In this document: piece after piece, positions 1 through 9,276 of the stretch
Layout of the letters: every line of letters begins with the position of its first letter
How positions within the stretch are numbered: position 1 is the first letter of the stretch
NCBI GenBank assembly: GCA_947488605.1
Contig: CANKZJ010000001.1
Coordinates: forward strand, 868,001 to 932,000
Source of the DNA: an uncultured Paracoccaceae bacterium
Lineage (GTDB): Bacteria > Pseudomonadota > Alphaproteobacteria > Rhodobacterales > Rhodobacteraceae
Reading direction: 5' to 3'
Length of the DNA: 64,000 nucleotides
Notes under the pieces: generated by a model
Told to the model about the DNA's origin: nothing
The model's input: only the letters and a program-made list of their open reading frames with translations
The model's database searches: none
Program-made: the position numbers and the translations under genes

Positions 1-1
1 A

Positions 2-937
2 GGGCTGATTGCAGGATCAGGTGGGCCATCCACATCTGCGATTCTTGCAGCACATGACGTTGTGAAAACCACTGGTGCCACGAAACGGATTGGGCCGTTT
101 GCCGTGCCAAAGGCGATGTCATCGACCGTCAGCGCCAACCTTGCGACCGCCTACAAGATCAAGGGCATGAATTTTTCCATCACCTCGGCTTGTTCAACAT
201 CGTTGCACTGCATTGGTATGGCGGCACAACAGGTGGCACTCGGCAATCAAGACATCATGTTCGCTGGCGGTGGTGAAGAGCTGGACTGGACGCTGTCGTG
301 CCTGTTCGACGCGATGGGCGCGATGTCGTCAAAATATAACGACACGCCTGAACGGGCCAGCCGCGCGTTTGATGCGGGCCGCGATGGCTTTGTGATCGCT
401 GGTGGCGGTGCCATGGTCGTGCTCGAAAGTCTCGAGAGCGCACAAGCACGCGGTGCTAAAATCTATGCCGAAGTGACAGGCTTCGCTGCTACATCTGATG
501 GCGCTGACATGGTCGCCCCGTCTGGCGAAGGTGGAGAGCGTGCGATGCGCGGCGCGCTGAAGACGCTGCCTGAGGACCGCAAGGTCAGCTACATCAACGC
601 ACACGGCACATCGACCCCCGTTGGCGATGTCGGCGAAGTCGAAGCCGTGCGCCGCGTCTTTGGGCAAGGCACGACGCCGCCAATCAGTTCAACAAAGTCG
701 ATGACGGGCCACAGCCAAGGTGCTACGGGCGCACAAGAAGCAGTCTACTGCTTGCTGATGCTGGAGAACGATTTCATCGCGCCATCAATCAATGTGGAAA
801 CGCTCGACCCTGCACTGGATCCTACCGAGATCGCAACCGATTTGGTCGAAAATGCGGGCCTAGATACCGTGATGACCAACTCTTTCGGATTTGGTGGCAC
901 GAACGGCTCCATGCTGCTTTCAAAATTCAAAGGATAA
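2..937 (+). CDS. fabB: Beta-ketoacyl-ACP synthase I (FabB), 5' end cut by the window
   Basis: Condensing enzyme of type II fatty acid synthesis; it extends acyl-ACP with malonyl-ACP and in this family supports unsaturated fatty acid formation. The reading frame is open from base 2, so the N-terminal part lies outside the window. Visible thiolase-fold motifs are the nucleophile cysteine in [12 protein letters not shown] and the two catalytic histidines in [11 protein letters not shown] and [10 protein letters not shown], in the usual order, plus the C-terminal NSFGFGGTN. The next gene, fabI, starts four bases after the stop, so the two are almost certainly cotranscribed. In relatives fabA usually precedes fabB, but that part is not visible. 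FabF is the main alternative; the wording around the active site fits FabB better. Confidence 0.95.
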   Translation, partial: GLIAGSGGPSTSAILAAHDVVKTTGATKRIGPFAVPKAMSSTVSANLATAYKIKGMNFSITSACSTSLHCIGMAAQQVALGNQDIMFAGGGEELDWTLSCLFDAMGAMSSKYNDTPERASRAFDAGRDGFVIAGGGAMVVLESLESAQARGAKIYAEVTGFAATSDGADMVAPSGEGGERAMRGALKTLPEDRKVSYINAHGTSTPVGDVGEVEAVRRVFGQGTTPPISSTKSMTGHSQGATGAQEAVYCLLMLENDFIAPSINVETLDPALDPTEIATDLVENAGLDTVMTNSFGFGGTNGSMLLSKFKG

Positions 938-941
938 ACCC

Positions 942-1733
942 ATGACACTTTCGATGCAGGGCAAGCGCGGGTTGATCATGGGCGTGGCCAACGAACGCTC
1001 CATCGCTTGGGGGATCGCCAAGGCGATGGCGGACGCGGGCGCAGAACTTGCCTTTACTTACCAGGGCGAAGCTTTTGGCAAGCGGTTGGAGCCTTTGGCG
1101 CAGTCTGTCGGCTCTGACATCATGGTCGATGTGGATGTGACCGATGACGCGAGCATGGATTTGGCATTTTCGACCCTCAAAGATCGTTGGGGCACGCTTG
1201 ATTTCGTCGTCCACGCCATCGCGTTTTCTGACAAGAACGAACTGACAGGACGTTTCATCAACACCAGCCGCGACAACTTTAAGAACTCGCTGGCGATCTC
1301 GTGCTATTCCTTCATTGACGTGGCCAACCGCGCGTCTCAGATGATGCCGGACGGCGGCACGCTGTTGACCCTGACCTATCAAGGTTCGAACCGCGTGACC
1401 CCGTTCTACAACGTTATGGGCGTGGCAAAGGCGGCGCTGGAATCAACGACCCGCTACCTTGCCAACGATCTTGGGCCACAAGGTATTCGCGTCAACGCGA
1501 TCAGCCCGGGCCCGATGAAGACCCTCGCAGGGGCCGCAATCGGCGGCGCGCGCAAGACCTACAAGCACACCAACATGAACGCGCCAATGCGTGCGAACGC
1601 AACGCTCGAAGCGGTCGGAGGCACCGCCGTTTATCTGGCATCAGATGCAGGCGCCTGCACAACGGGTGAAATCATCCGCGTTGATGGCGGCTTTCATGTT
1701 CTGGGCATGCCGCAACCAGACCATTTGGTTTAA
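942..1733 (+). CDS. fabI: Enoyl-ACP reductase [NADH] (FabI)
   Basis: Catalyses the last reduction of each fatty acid elongation cycle (trans-2-enoyl-ACP to acyl-ACP) with NADH. The 263-residue protein is an SDR-fold enzyme with the FabI variant of the nucleotide loop (GVANERSIAWGIA) and the catalytic Tyr-X6-Lys in YNVMGVAKAALE. Length matches the family (about 260). The ATG at 942 was chosen because it follows fabB by four bases; longer upstream reading overlaps fabB. A hairpin follows the stop. FabI is the target of triclosan in other bacteria; nothing in the sequence says whether this copy is sensitive. Confidence 0.95.
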   Translation: MTLSMQGKRGLIMGVANERSIAWGIAKAMADAGAELAFTYQGEAFGKRLEPLAQSVGSDIMVDVDVTDDASMDLAFSTLKDRWGTLDFVVHAIAFSDKNELTGRFINTSRDNFKNSLAISCYSFIDVANRASQMMPDGGTLLTLTYQGSNRVTPFYNVMGVAKAALESTTRYLANDLGPQGIRVNAISPGPMKTLAGAAIGGARKTYKHTNMNAPMRANATLEAVGGTAVYLASDAGACTTGEIIRVDGGFHVLGMPQPDHLV

Positions 1734-1745
1734 CGGCAGCCCTTG

Positions 1746-1767
1746 GGATGGGTGATTTCACCCATCC
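1746..1767. terminator. Bidirectional terminator between convergent fabI and FKBP genes
   Basis: A 9-bp perfect stem (GGATGGGTG / CACCCATCC) with a 4-base loop is followed by TTT and sits between two genes that end toward each other, which fits a shared terminator. The T-run is short on both strands. Confidence 0.65.
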
Positions 1768-1776
1768 TTTCGCTGC

Positions 1777-2211
1777 TTAAGCGGCATCAATCCCAACAAT
1801 CTCAATCGCAAAGTTCAAGTCTTGCCCTGCCAGCGGGTGGTTTGCATCCAACGTCACCTCGGTCTCTGTGACCTCGGCGACCGTCACGGGCATCACCTGA
1901 CCTTGCGGCGTTTGCATTTGCAACTGCGTGCCCACTTCGCATGGGATTTCCGCAGGGATCTGATCACGCGGCACCGCTTGGCGCGCATCCGGGTTCACTT
2001 CGCCGTAGGCTTGCAGACACGGCACATTTACGTCCTTCTTGTCGCCCACAGCCATACCGGGGATCGCAGTATCCAGCCCTTTGATGATCTGACCAGAGCC
2101 TACGACAAACTCTAACGGATCGCGGCCTTCGGAGCTATCGAACATCTCGCCGTTGTCGAGTGTTCCTACATATGTGATCCGGACAGTATCGCCTGCTTTT
2201 GCTTGGCTCAT
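1777..2211 (-). CDS. FKBP-type peptidyl-prolyl cis-trans isomerase, SlyD-like
   Basis: Prolyl isomerase/chaperone of about 144 residues, cytoplasmic (no signal peptide). It shows the FKBP half-domain start GDTVRITYVGTLDNGEMFDSSEGRDPLEFVVGSG in overlapping pieces, then the inserted-flap region with PRDQIPAEIP and the closing LDANHPLAGQDLNFAIEI, the arrangement of SlyD proteins. It lacks the His/Cys-rich metal-binding tail of E. coli SlyD, as is common in alphaproteobacteria. The start at 2211 (MSQAKAGD) fits the family; an in-frame ATG at 2229 would add six residues. It is monocistronic and convergent with fabI. Confidence 0.9.
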   Translation of the reverse strand: MSQAKAGDTVRITYVGTLDNGEMFDSSEGRDPLEFVVGSGQIIKGLDTAIPGMAVGDKKDVNVPCLQAYGEVNPDARQAVPRDQIPAEIPCEVGTQLQMQTPQGQVMPVTVAEVTETEVTLDANHPLAGQDLNFAIEIVGIDAA

Positions 2212-2343
2212 GGGCTTGTTTTCTTTCATCTCAGGAAAATTTCCCCGTCACGTTATGCGCGCCCAGACAGGTTTGCAAATCGATTGCCTCTTTCAGCCGC
2301 GGCAAGGGCGTGACACGATGAAAACGAGACTGTGGAGGACCCG

Positions 2344-3021
2344 ATGCCACTCACGACATTTGTGTTTGATGCTTACGGCACGCTTTTGGATGTGAACGCG
2401 GCTGCGATGCAAGCCGCCCAGGAACCAGCGCACAACGATCTAGCCGCTGTTTGGCCTGAACTGGCCCGCGATTGGCGGCTTAAACAGTTGCAGTATACTT
2501 GGTTGCGCGCTGTGGCTGATCAGCATTGCGATTTCTGGCAGGTCACGCAGGACGGTCTAGATTGGGCGATGGAAGCCCACGGGCTAAACAACCGCGCCAC
2601 GCGGGCGCGGTTGTTGGAGCTTTATTGGGAGCTTAGCGCATATCCGGAAGTTGCCGACATGCTGGCTGCGCTCAAAGCAAAAGGGGTCGCTACCGCGATT
2701 TTATCCAATGGATCGCCCGATATGCTGCAAGGTGCCGTAGCTTCTGCGGGGATCGGTCACTTGCTGGATGCAGTGTTGAGCGCCGAGGACGTTGGCGTCT
2801 TCAAACCACATGCGCGGGTTTATGATCTTGTCGGTGCAAAATTTGATTGCCCACCAGAAAACGTGCTCTTTGTTTCATCCAACGGTTGGGACGCAGCGGG
2901 TGCCGCCGGTTACGGTTTCCAAACTGTTTGGGTAAACCGTGGCGGTGAACCTGTTGATCGTCTTTACGCCAGTCCGCATCACGTCTTGCGCGACCTCACC
3001 ACATTGCCGGAGTTTCTTTAA
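2344..3021 (+). CDS. Haloacid dehalogenase type II (HAD superfamily)
   Basis: HAD-fold hydrolase of 225 residues. Motif I is FDAYGTLLD near the N-terminus (the first Asp is the nucleophile), motif II is ILSNGSPDML, motif III is the Lys in VGVFKPHARVYD, and motif IV lies in FVSSNGWDAAGA. The FDAYGTL plus SSNGWDAAGA pattern is that of L-2-haloacid dehalogenases. The physiological substrate in a marine heterotroph is unknown and could be a phosphorylated metabolite. ATG at 2344 is preceded by GGAGG at ideal spacing, which decides it over the GTG at 2332. The stop overlaps the next start by one base, so it heads a five-gene overlapping run to 6802. Confidence 0.88.
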   Translation: MPLTTFVFDAYGTLLDVNAAAMQAAQEPAHNDLAAVWPELARDWRLKQLQYTWLRAVADQHCDFWQVTQDGLDWAMEAHGLNNRATRARLLELYWELSAYPEVADMLAALKAKGVATAILSNGSPDMLQGAVASAGIGHLLDAVLSAEDVGVFKPHARVYDLVGAKFDCPPENVLFVSSNGWDAAGAAGYGFQTVWVNRGGEPVDRLYASPHHVLRDLTTLPEFL

Positions 3022-3839
3022 TGCCAAACTATACGTCTGCCGATGGTCTCAAACTCCATTACACAGATGAAGGTTCCGGTCTGCCCGTCATCGCTTTAGC
3101 CGGGCTCAGCCGGAATGGCACTGATTTCAACCATGTAGCACCTCATTTGCCCGTCAGGTTAATCCGGCCCGATTATCGCGGGCGCGGGCTGTCGGACTGG
3201 GCCGATCATAGCACCTATACCATCCCGCAAGAGGCCGCCGACACGCTGGCACTGATGGATCATTTGGGACTGGAAAAGGCGGCGATCCTTGGCACATCGC
3301 GCGGTGGATTGATCGCCATGGTTCTGGCGGCAACCGCGAAACATCGCCTGAGCGCCGTAGCCCTGAACGATATTGGCCCTGTCATCGATGAAACCGGGAT
3401 CGCGGTGATCAAAGACTACATCGGGCGCAACCCCACACAGAAAACATACGCTGAAGCCGCCGCTGCACGCGCAAAGCTCTTGACCCTTTTTGAGGGTGTG
3501 CCGATGTCGCGTTGGTTGGAGGAAGTTGAACAACAATACGAAGAAACGGCAGACGGCCTTGTGATCCGCTATGATCCCAAGCTGCGCGATGCGGTCTTGG
3601 AGGCTGGGACACAGCCCACGCCCGACCTCTGGCCGCTTTTTGATGCATTGTCCGACTTGCCGCTTGCACTGATCCGTGGGGCAAACTCGAATTTGCTCAG
3701 CGTTGAAACTGCAGATGAAATGACGCGGCGCAGGCCCGATATGATCCGGCACGATGTCGCAGGGCGCGGTCATGTGCCTTTTCTAGATGAACCAGATGCC
3801 TTGGACGCACTGAACCTGTGGCTGGAGAAACAACAATGA
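3021..3839 (+). CDS. Alpha/beta hydrolase
   Basis: Alpha/beta-hydrolase fold protein of 272 residues without signal peptide. The oxyanion region (VIALAGLSRNGTDF), the RPDYRGRGLSDW strand and the nucleophile elbow GTSRGG are present; the late catalytic Asp and His are probably in LALIRGANSNLLS and GRGHVPFLDEP. The substrate cannot be told. It sits between a HAD hydrolase and a PLP dehydratase with start/stop overlaps on both sides, so it belongs to one transcription unit. Confidence 0.85.
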   Translation: MPNYTSADGLKLHYTDEGSGLPVIALAGLSRNGTDFNHVAPHLPVRLIRPDYRGRGLSDWADHSTYTIPQEAADTLALMDHLGLEKAAILGTSRGGLIAMVLAATAKHRLSAVALNDIGPVIDETGIAVIKDYIGRNPTQKTYAEAAAARAKLLTLFEGVPMSRWLEEVEQQYEETADGLVIRYDPKLRDAVLEAGTQPTPDLWPLFDALSDLPLALIRGANSNLLSVETADEMTRRRPDMIRHDVAGRGHVPFLDEPDALDALNLWLEKQQ

Positions 3840-4807
3840 ATATCGACATGATCCGTGCGGCGGCCGCGCGCATTAAAGGCCATGCACGGCGCACGCCAAT
3901 CCTGACATCGCCGTTTCTTGATGACATCGCAGGGCGGCGGGTTTTCGTTAAAGCAGAGTGCTTGCAACACACCGGGTCGTTCAAATTTCGCGGTGGATGG
4001 TCAGCTATTTCCGCACTCACCGATAATGCGCTGAAGACAGGGGTCATCGCATTCTCCAGCGGCAACCATGCGCAGGGCGTCGCCTTGGCTGCCCGCGAAC
4101 ATGGTGCTCCTGCGGTGATCGTGATGCCTCGTGACGCGCCACAGGTGAAAATCGACAATACACGCGCATTGGGGGCTGAGGTTGTTCTTTATGATCGCGC
4201 GACTGAAAGCCGCGAAGACATCGGTCAGAAGCTGTCGTCAGAGCGCGGCCTAACTTTGGTGCGCCCTTACGACGAACCGCAAGTGATTGCAGGGCAAGGC
4301 ACAACGGGGCTTGAGATTGCGGAAGATATGAATGCGCTGGGTGTCACAGATGCCGATGTCATGGTGTGTTGCGGCGGCGGCGGCCTGACCTCTGGCATAG
4401 CCCTTGCTTTGGCCGCGGATGCGCCGGGGCTGCGCGTGCGGCCTGCGGAACCCGAAGAGTTTGACGATGTCACCCGGTCGCTGATCAGCGGCAAGATCGA
4501 GCACAACACCCGTCTTGGTGGCTCGCTTTGTGATGCGATCATCACGCCGCAACCCGGCAATCTGACGTTTCCGATCATGCAGGCCCATTGCGGCCCCGGC
4601 GTGGTTGTCAGCGAAGATGAATGCTTGCGCGCAGTCGGTTTGGCCTTCGAGCGTCTGCGCATCGTGGTTGAGCCAGGTGGTGCAGCGGCCCTTGCAGCCG
4701 CTCTATTCCATCCAGACGCACTGTCGGGTGATGCCGTAATTGCGGTTGCGACAGGTGGCAATGTCGACGCCGCCGTCTTTGCCAAAGCACTGGAGACTTT
4801 GAAATGA
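3836..4807 (+). CDS. Threonine/serine dehydratase-like PLP enzyme
   Basis: Fold-type II PLP enzyme of 323 residues. The PLP lysine is in TGSFKFRGGWSA, the substrate asparagine loop is SSGNHAQGVA, and the phosphate-binding glycine loop is CCGGGGLTSG. It lacks the C-terminal ACT regulatory domains of biosynthetic IlvA, so it is a catabolic-type dehydratase; threonine, serine or 3-hydroxyaspartate are all possible substrates. ATG overlaps the preceding stop (ATGA). Confidence 0.88.
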   Translation: MNIDMIRAAAARIKGHARRTPILTSPFLDDIAGRRVFVKAECLQHTGSFKFRGGWSAISALTDNALKTGVIAFSSGNHAQGVALAAREHGAPAVIVMPRDAPQVKIDNTRALGAEVVLYDRATESREDIGQKLSSERGLTLVRPYDEPQVIAGQGTTGLEIAEDMNALGVTDADVMVCCGGGGLTSGIALALAADAPGLRVRPAEPEEFDDVTRSLISGKIEHNTRLGGSLCDAIITPQPGNLTFPIMQAHCGPGVVVSEDECLRAVGLAFERLRIVVEPGGAAALAAALFHPDALSGDAVIAVATGGNVDAAVFAKALETLK

Positions 4808-6003
4808 GCCGTTTCACGATCGCCAGCTTTAACGTCAAAAACCTGATCGACCCAGAACAGGAATACTACCGCTTCGAGGAATACACGCCCGAAGAATATG
4901 CATGGAAACGCGCGTGGCTGGCCGATCAACTGCTTACGATGAATGCCGATATTGTATGTTTTCAGGAAATCTTTACCGAAGCCGCTTTGCGCGATGTGAT
5001 CATTGAAACCGATGAACTCGGTCAGGCCGCCAATGATGCGGTCATCCCCAACAGATCAAAGCGCTATGCGCGCAAGGCGATCTTTCGCAAACTTGCCTTT
5101 GAACCCTACACCGAAGCAGCCCTTGCCTTTGCGCCGAACAGCTTTGATGGTGGCCCCGGCCAACGCCGCCCCGGTGTCGCGATCCTGTCGCGTTACGGGT
5201 TTGAAGGCACCCCCGAAATCATCCAAGACTTGCCTGAACCGCTCAATGTACCATTCAGCGATCTTGATGGCAGCGATGGCGGATCGTATCAAATCAAACG
5301 TCTCAGCCGCCCGATTTTGAAAGCGTGTATTCCAATCGGCGATCAGGTTGTGACCGTCTTTAATTGCCATCTCAAATCCAAACTTGGCGAATTGCCCAAA
5401 CCGGAAGGCGCACCCTTCCCGCCTGCCGCCGATTTGGTGAACTATGATCCGGCGACGCGCGCCATGGGATCCTTGCGCGCAGCGTTGCGCCGAATGGCCG
5501 AAGCATGGGTGCTGCGATCAGCAATCTTGAAGGAGTTGGAAGCCGACCGCCCTGTCATGGTTTTGGGGGACTTTAACGATAGTGAACACGCCGTTTCGTC
5601 GGAGATCATCAGCGGTGAAGTTCCCTTTAAGAACTATGCTTGGATGCGCAGGCATGACGCGCAAACCCGGCGGGATCGCTATAGCGACGATCAAAACGAG
5701 ATCATCCAAGAGAAGATCGGCAAAGTGCGTCTGTATTCCGGGGAAAAGTTATTCGTGAAGAAGTCCCTGCGAGACATGGTCTACACATCGGCCTTTGGCG
5801 GCGTGTTCGAGAGTATTGACCAGATCTTTATGTCGCGCCATTTCTTGCCCGATTTTGACGGCAAGATTGGCGAGATGGAGTATTTCAGCGTTCTGAACGA
5901 TCATCTGACTGACGGCTCACATCCCGAAGCACCCTACAATAAACTGGCCTCCGATCATGGGCAAATCATGGCCCATATGGTGATCGGTGAACCCGATGAC
6001 TAG
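4804..6003 (+). CDS. Endonuclease/exonuclease/phosphatase family protein
   Basis: 399-residue member of the EEP (DNase I-like) superfamily. Family features are the opening FTIASFNVKNLID, the metal-binding Glu in ADIVCFQEIF, the NCHLKSK strand with its histidine, the VMVLGDFNDS metal/catalytic loop, and the terminal SDHGQIMA histidine. There is no signal peptide, so a cytoplasmic phosphodiesterase or phosphatase is likely; the substrate is unknown. Overlaps the genes on both sides by a few bases. Confidence 0.85.
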   Translation: MSRFTIASFNVKNLIDPEQEYYRFEEYTPEEYAWKRAWLADQLLTMNADIVCFQEIFTEAALRDVIIETDELGQAANDAVIPNRSKRYARKAIFRKLAFEPYTEAALAFAPNSFDGGPGQRRPGVAILSRYGFEGTPEIIQDLPEPLNVPFSDLDGSDGGSYQIKRLSRPILKACIPIGDQVVTVFNCHLKSKLGELPKPEGAPFPPAADLVNYDPATRAMGSLRAALRRMAEAWVLRSAILKELEADRPVMVLGDFNDSEHAVSSEIISGEVPFKNYAWMRRHDAQTRRDRYSDDQNEIIQEKIGKVRLYSGEKLFVKKSLRDMVYTSAFGGVFESIDQIFMSRHFLPDFDGKIGEMEYFSVLNDHLTDGSHPEAPYNKLASDHGQIMAHMVIGEPDD

Positions 6004-6802
6004 GGTAACGGCGCGCGATGGCTGCGTGCTTCATGTTGTGGCAAGCGGCCCCGAAGACGCGCCCGTTTTGATGCTGTCAGGCAGCCTTGGATCAACGATT
6101 GAGATGTGGGACCCGATGCTGGCCTACCTGCCCGAAGAATTGCGCATTATCCGCTATGATTTGCGGGGGCATGGGGCCTCGGACGCGCCTGATGCACCCT
6201 ATTCAATGGGGCAGTTGGTCAGCGACGCCGAGGCCGTTTGCGATGCCTTTGGCGTGCGCGACGCGATGTTTGTGGGTCTTTCGGTGGGCGGTATGATCGC
6301 GCAAGGATTGGCAGTCAAACGGCCCGAAATCATTCGGGCGCTGGTGCTTTCTAATACGGCTGCCAAAATCGGTAATCCCAAACTGTGGCAGGATCGGATC
6401 GACGCAGTCGAGGCAAAGCAATTGACCGGGATCGCGGACGAGTTGATGCAGCGTTGGTTTAGCAGGCATTTTTATGGGACACCTCAAATGGCGCGCTGGC
6501 AACGCATGTTGGAAGAGACATCGCCGCAAGGGTATGTGGGCGTTTGCGCAGCAATTGCGGGAACCGACTTTTATACGCCGACAAGCGGTTTGCGTATTCC
6601 GACTTTGGGCATCGCTGGAGCAGATGACAAATCAACACCTCCCGACCTTGTGCGCGAAACAATTGACGTGATCCCCGGAGCGCAATTCAAGCTCATGCGG
6701 CGGGTCGGGCATCTGCCCTGTGTCGAGGACCCACAAGGATATGCGGCCTGCCTGACCAACTTTATGGCTGACACGGGTCACCTCAAAAACCGAGCAGTTT
6801 GA
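5996..6802 (+). CDS. Alpha/beta hydrolase, 3-oxoadipate enol-lactonase-like (PcaD family)
   Basis: 268-residue alpha/beta hydrolase. RYDLRGHGASDAP and the nucleophile elbow GLSVGGMIAQGLA are characteristic of the PcaD/3-oxoadipate enol-lactonase group; the catalytic His is in RVGHLPCVEDP. PcaD opens the enol-lactone of the beta-ketoadipate pathway, but no other pca gene is next to it, so the exact substrate is uncertain. The ATG at 5996 overlaps the preceding stop; a GTG at 5987 would extend it by three residues. Confidence 0.8.
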   Translation: MTRVTARDGCVLHVVASGPEDAPVLMLSGSLGSTIEMWDPMLAYLPEELRIIRYDLRGHGASDAPDAPYSMGQLVSDAEAVCDAFGVRDAMFVGLSVGGMIAQGLAVKRPEIIRALVLSNTAAKIGNPKLWQDRIDAVEAKQLTGIADELMQRWFSRHFYGTPQMARWQRMLEETSPQGYVGVCAAIAGTDFYTPTSGLRIPTLGIAGADDKSTPPDLVRETIDVIPGAQFKLMRRVGHLPCVEDPQGYAACLTNFMADTGHLKNRAV

Positions 6803-6855
6803 AATCAACTTTACCGGATCGACACTCTTCGCTTGCAACCTGAACCGAGCAGTTT
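6788..6855. repeat. Pair of 13-bp direct repeats (AACCGAGCAGTTT)
   Basis: The same 13 bases occur at 6788-6800 (the end of the enol-lactonase gene) and at 6843-6855, just before the MFS gene. They are 42 bases apart. This could be a small duplication or a paired regulator site for the MFS gene; there is no further support. Confidence 0.4.
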
Positions 6856-6867
6856 AATCCTGCTTGG

Positions 6868-8085
6868 ATGAACAAACGCCTTGCCGTCACATTCATCCTG
6901 ATTTCGGTTATGCTGGATAGCATGGGGATCGGGCTTATCATGCCTGTGATGCCCGACTTGATCCAAGAAGTTGAAGGCCAAGGTTTGGGGGCCGCGGCTG
7001 TCTGGGGCGGCATCCTGGCTACGATATTTGCAGCAATGCAGTTTATCTTCGGCCCAACTGTCGGGAACCTATCAGACAGATATGGCCGCAGGCCTGTCTT
7101 GATTATCTCACTTGTCATCATGGCATTTGATTACGTGCTGATGGCACTCGCACACACAATTTGGCTCTTGATCATCGGGCGCATTATCGGAGGCATTACG
7201 GCCGCCACGCAATCGACATCCGCCGCATATATGGCCGACATCTCAAAACCCGAAGAGAAAGCTGCGAATTTTGGACTGATCGGCGCGGCATTTGGCATGG
7301 GCTTTGTCCTTGGTCCTTTGATAGGTGGCGTTTTGGCCGAATATGGCACGCGTGCGCCATTCTGGGCCGCAGCTATTCTTGCAGCTGCCAATGCGATTTT
7401 TGGATATTTTGTTCTGCCAGAAACCGTGACGGACCGCATCCGCCGTCCGTTTGAATGGCGGCGCGCCAATCCCTTTGGCGCATTCAAGAACATTGGCGCT
7501 TTGCCCGGGCTGAAACGCCTGATGCTGATCACCTTTGTCTATACGATTGCGTTCTTCGTGTACCCCGGTGTCTGGGCCTATTTCGGGGCCGAAAGGTTCG
7601 ACTGGGGCCCTGGTATGATTGGTTTGTCACTGGGTGTTTTCGGGATCGGTATCGCGATTGTCCAAGGCCTGTTGATCCGCCCGATTATCGGACTTTTGGG
7701 CGAACGCCGCACGGTTATTTTTGGCCTCACCATCGATGTTGTGGCCTTTGTCGCCTTGGCTTTTGTCACCAATGGCTGGGTCGCACTTGCACTCACACCA
7801 CTGACAGCATTGGGATCGGTTGCGGGCCCTGCGCTACAAGGGATTATGTCGCGCACAGCCTCTGACGATCAGCAAGGTGAACTTCAGGGTACTGTGACGT
7901 CCATCAATGCGGTAGCTACGATAATAGCGCCTCTCATGGTCACGCAGACGTTTTGGTTCTTTACCGATGGCGGCGGCCCGCTCTATCTGCCGGGCGCGCC
8001 GTTCTTGCTTTCAGCGTTGCTGACCATCGGCTGTATTGTTGTCTTCATGCAAACGCCAAGGCCGAAGCGCGCGCGGGACACATAA
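6868..8085 (+). CDS. MFS transporter, TetA/TCR-like drug:H+ antiporter family
   Basis: Inner-membrane protein of 405 residues with about 12 membrane segments. The N-terminus (LDSMGIGLIMPVMPDL) and the loop 2-3 motif GNLSDRYGRRPVL are typical of the TetA-like DHA1 exporters. Such chromosomal homologues in marine alphaproteobacteria are often annotated as tetracycline exporters, but the real substrate is unknown and resistance should not be assumed. No TetR-type regulator is next to it. The Shine-Dalgarno before 6868 is weak. Confidence 0.85.
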   Translation: MNKRLAVTFILISVMLDSMGIGLIMPVMPDLIQEVEGQGLGAAAVWGGILATIFAAMQFIFGPTVGNLSDRYGRRPVLIISLVIMAFDYVLMALAHTIWLLIIGRIIGGITAATQSTSAAYMADISKPEEKAANFGLIGAAFGMGFVLGPLIGGVLAEYGTRAPFWAAAILAAANAIFGYFVLPETVTDRIRRPFEWRRANPFGAFKNIGALPGLKRLMLITFVYTIAFFVYPGVWAYFGAERFDWGPGMIGLSLGVFGIGIAIVQGLLIRPIIGLLGERRTVIFGLTIDVVAFVALAFVTNGWVALALTPLTALGSVAGPALQGIMSRTASDDQQGELQGTVTSINAVATIIAPLMVTQTFWFFTDGGGPLYLPGAPFLLSALLTIGCIVVFMQTPRPKRARDT

Positions 8086-8158
8086 GGTCGCGTTCTGACT
8101 TGCATTGGGGTGCAGGGGATCGCAGGGTCAGGGAAATTTGATTTCTCAGGACGCACGC

Positions 8159-9238
8159 ATGTCACACATAAAAGCCGCCGTTTGCCGCGAATTTGGCGCC
8201 CCCCTCACGATTGAAACTGTGAACCTTGCCGCCCCCGATATGGGCGAAGTCGAGGTCACTCTGAAAGCCTGCGCAATTTGCCATTCTGACATCTCCTTCA
8301 TTGATGGCGGCTGGGGTGGAACACTGCCCGCAGTCTACGGTCATGAAGCAGCAGGCCACATAACGTCAATTGGCGACGGCGTGCGCGGTGTCGTCTTGGG
8401 TGATCCTGTCGTCGTGACCTTGATCCGGGCCTGCGGTACCTGCCCGTCTTGTGCTGGCGGCAAACCGGTGATCTGCGAAAGCGATATGACGTCCGGCCCG
8501 ATTACCGGAATGGACGGAGAGCCGATGACCCAAGCCATGAACACAGGTGGTTTTGCGCAAAAGGTCGTCGTTGATCAAAGCCAGGTTGTCAAATTACCCC
8601 AAGGTGTCGCGATGGAGGCCGCGGCGCTGCTGGCCTGCGGCGTGATCACAGGCGTTGGTGCTGTGGTGAACGCTGCAAATCTGCGTGCTGGACAAGACGT
8701 AGTGGTGATTGGCGCTGGCGGCGTCGGGCTTAACGCAATCCAAGGCGCGCGGATCGCAGGCGCGCGGCGGATCGTTGCCGTGGACATGTCAGAAGAAAAG
8801 CTGGCAATCGCACAGGAGTTTGGCGCAACAGACGGTGTGCTTGCAACAGACGACAAACCTTGGCGATTGGCCAAGAAGGCGATGGGGCGCGGCGCCGACG
8901 CCGTGTTTGTGACTGTCGGCGCAATCCCTGCCTATGATACCGCCCCGCAGTACCTTGCGAATGGTGGTAAGGTGATTATGGTCGGCATGCCGCATTCGGG
9001 GGCGATGTCTTCATATGAACCGGTCATGCTGGCAGCAACTGGCCAAGGCATGGTGGGATCAAAGATGGGCGATGCCGTGATCGCGCGCGATATTCCTTGG
9101 ATGGTCGACCTTTACGAACAAGGCAGGCTCAAGCTTGATGAATTGATCTCTGGTCGCTGGTCACTTGAGCAAATCAATGAAGCAATTGCAGATACCAAGA
9201 CCGGATCAGCCAAGCGAAATGTGATTATCTTTGACTAA
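8159..9238 (+). CDS. Zinc-dependent alcohol dehydrogenase (MDR superfamily)
   Basis: 359-residue medium-chain dehydrogenase. The catalytic zinc ligands are visible as Cys in ACAICHSD and His-Glu in GHEAAGH; part of a structural zinc lobe is seen in RACGTCPSCAGGKPVIC, with four cysteines. The Rossmann motif is VIGAGGVGLNAIQGA and the NAD(H)-selecting acidic residue is in IVAVDMSEEKL. It resembles class III-type/aryl alcohol dehydrogenases; the substrate is unknown. The ATG at 8159 is the start that leaves the standard MDR N-terminus. Confidence 0.87.
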   Translation: MSHIKAAVCREFGAPLTIETVNLAAPDMGEVEVTLKACAICHSDISFIDGGWGGTLPAVYGHEAAGHITSIGDGVRGVVLGDPVVVTLIRACGTCPSCAGGKPVICESDMTSGPITGMDGEPMTQAMNTGGFAQKVVVDQSQVVKLPQGVAMEAAALLACGVITGVGAVVNAANLRAGQDVVVIGAGGVGLNAIQGARIAGARRIVAVDMSEEKLAIAQEFGATDGVLATDDKPWRLAKKAMGRGADAVFVTVGAIPAYDTAPQYLANGGKVIMVGMPHSGAMSSYEPVMLAATGQGMVGSKMGDAVIARDIPWMVDLYEQGRLKLDELISGRWSLEQINEAIADTKTGSAKRNVIIFD

Positions 9239-9250
9239 GAAGATCGTCAG

Positions 9251-9276
9251 GTAAGGTGGATCATGATCCACCTTAC
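9251..9276. terminator. Perfect 26-bp palindrome between convergent genes
   Basis: Two 12-base arms (GTAAGGTGGATC and its complement) flank a central AT. The palindrome lies between the dehydrogenase and the GNAT gene and contains the stop codon of the latter. Position suggests a bidirectional terminator, but neither side has a long T-run. Confidence 0.5.

Noticed and set aside
5996..6802. Part of a protocatechuate (pca) cluster
   Set aside because: No pcaGHBCIJ gene is nearby; only a single enol-lactonase-like hydrolase is present.
6868..8085. Tetracycline resistance gene
   Set aside because: The protein is TetA-like in family only; there is no linked tetR or mobile element, so resistance is not supported.
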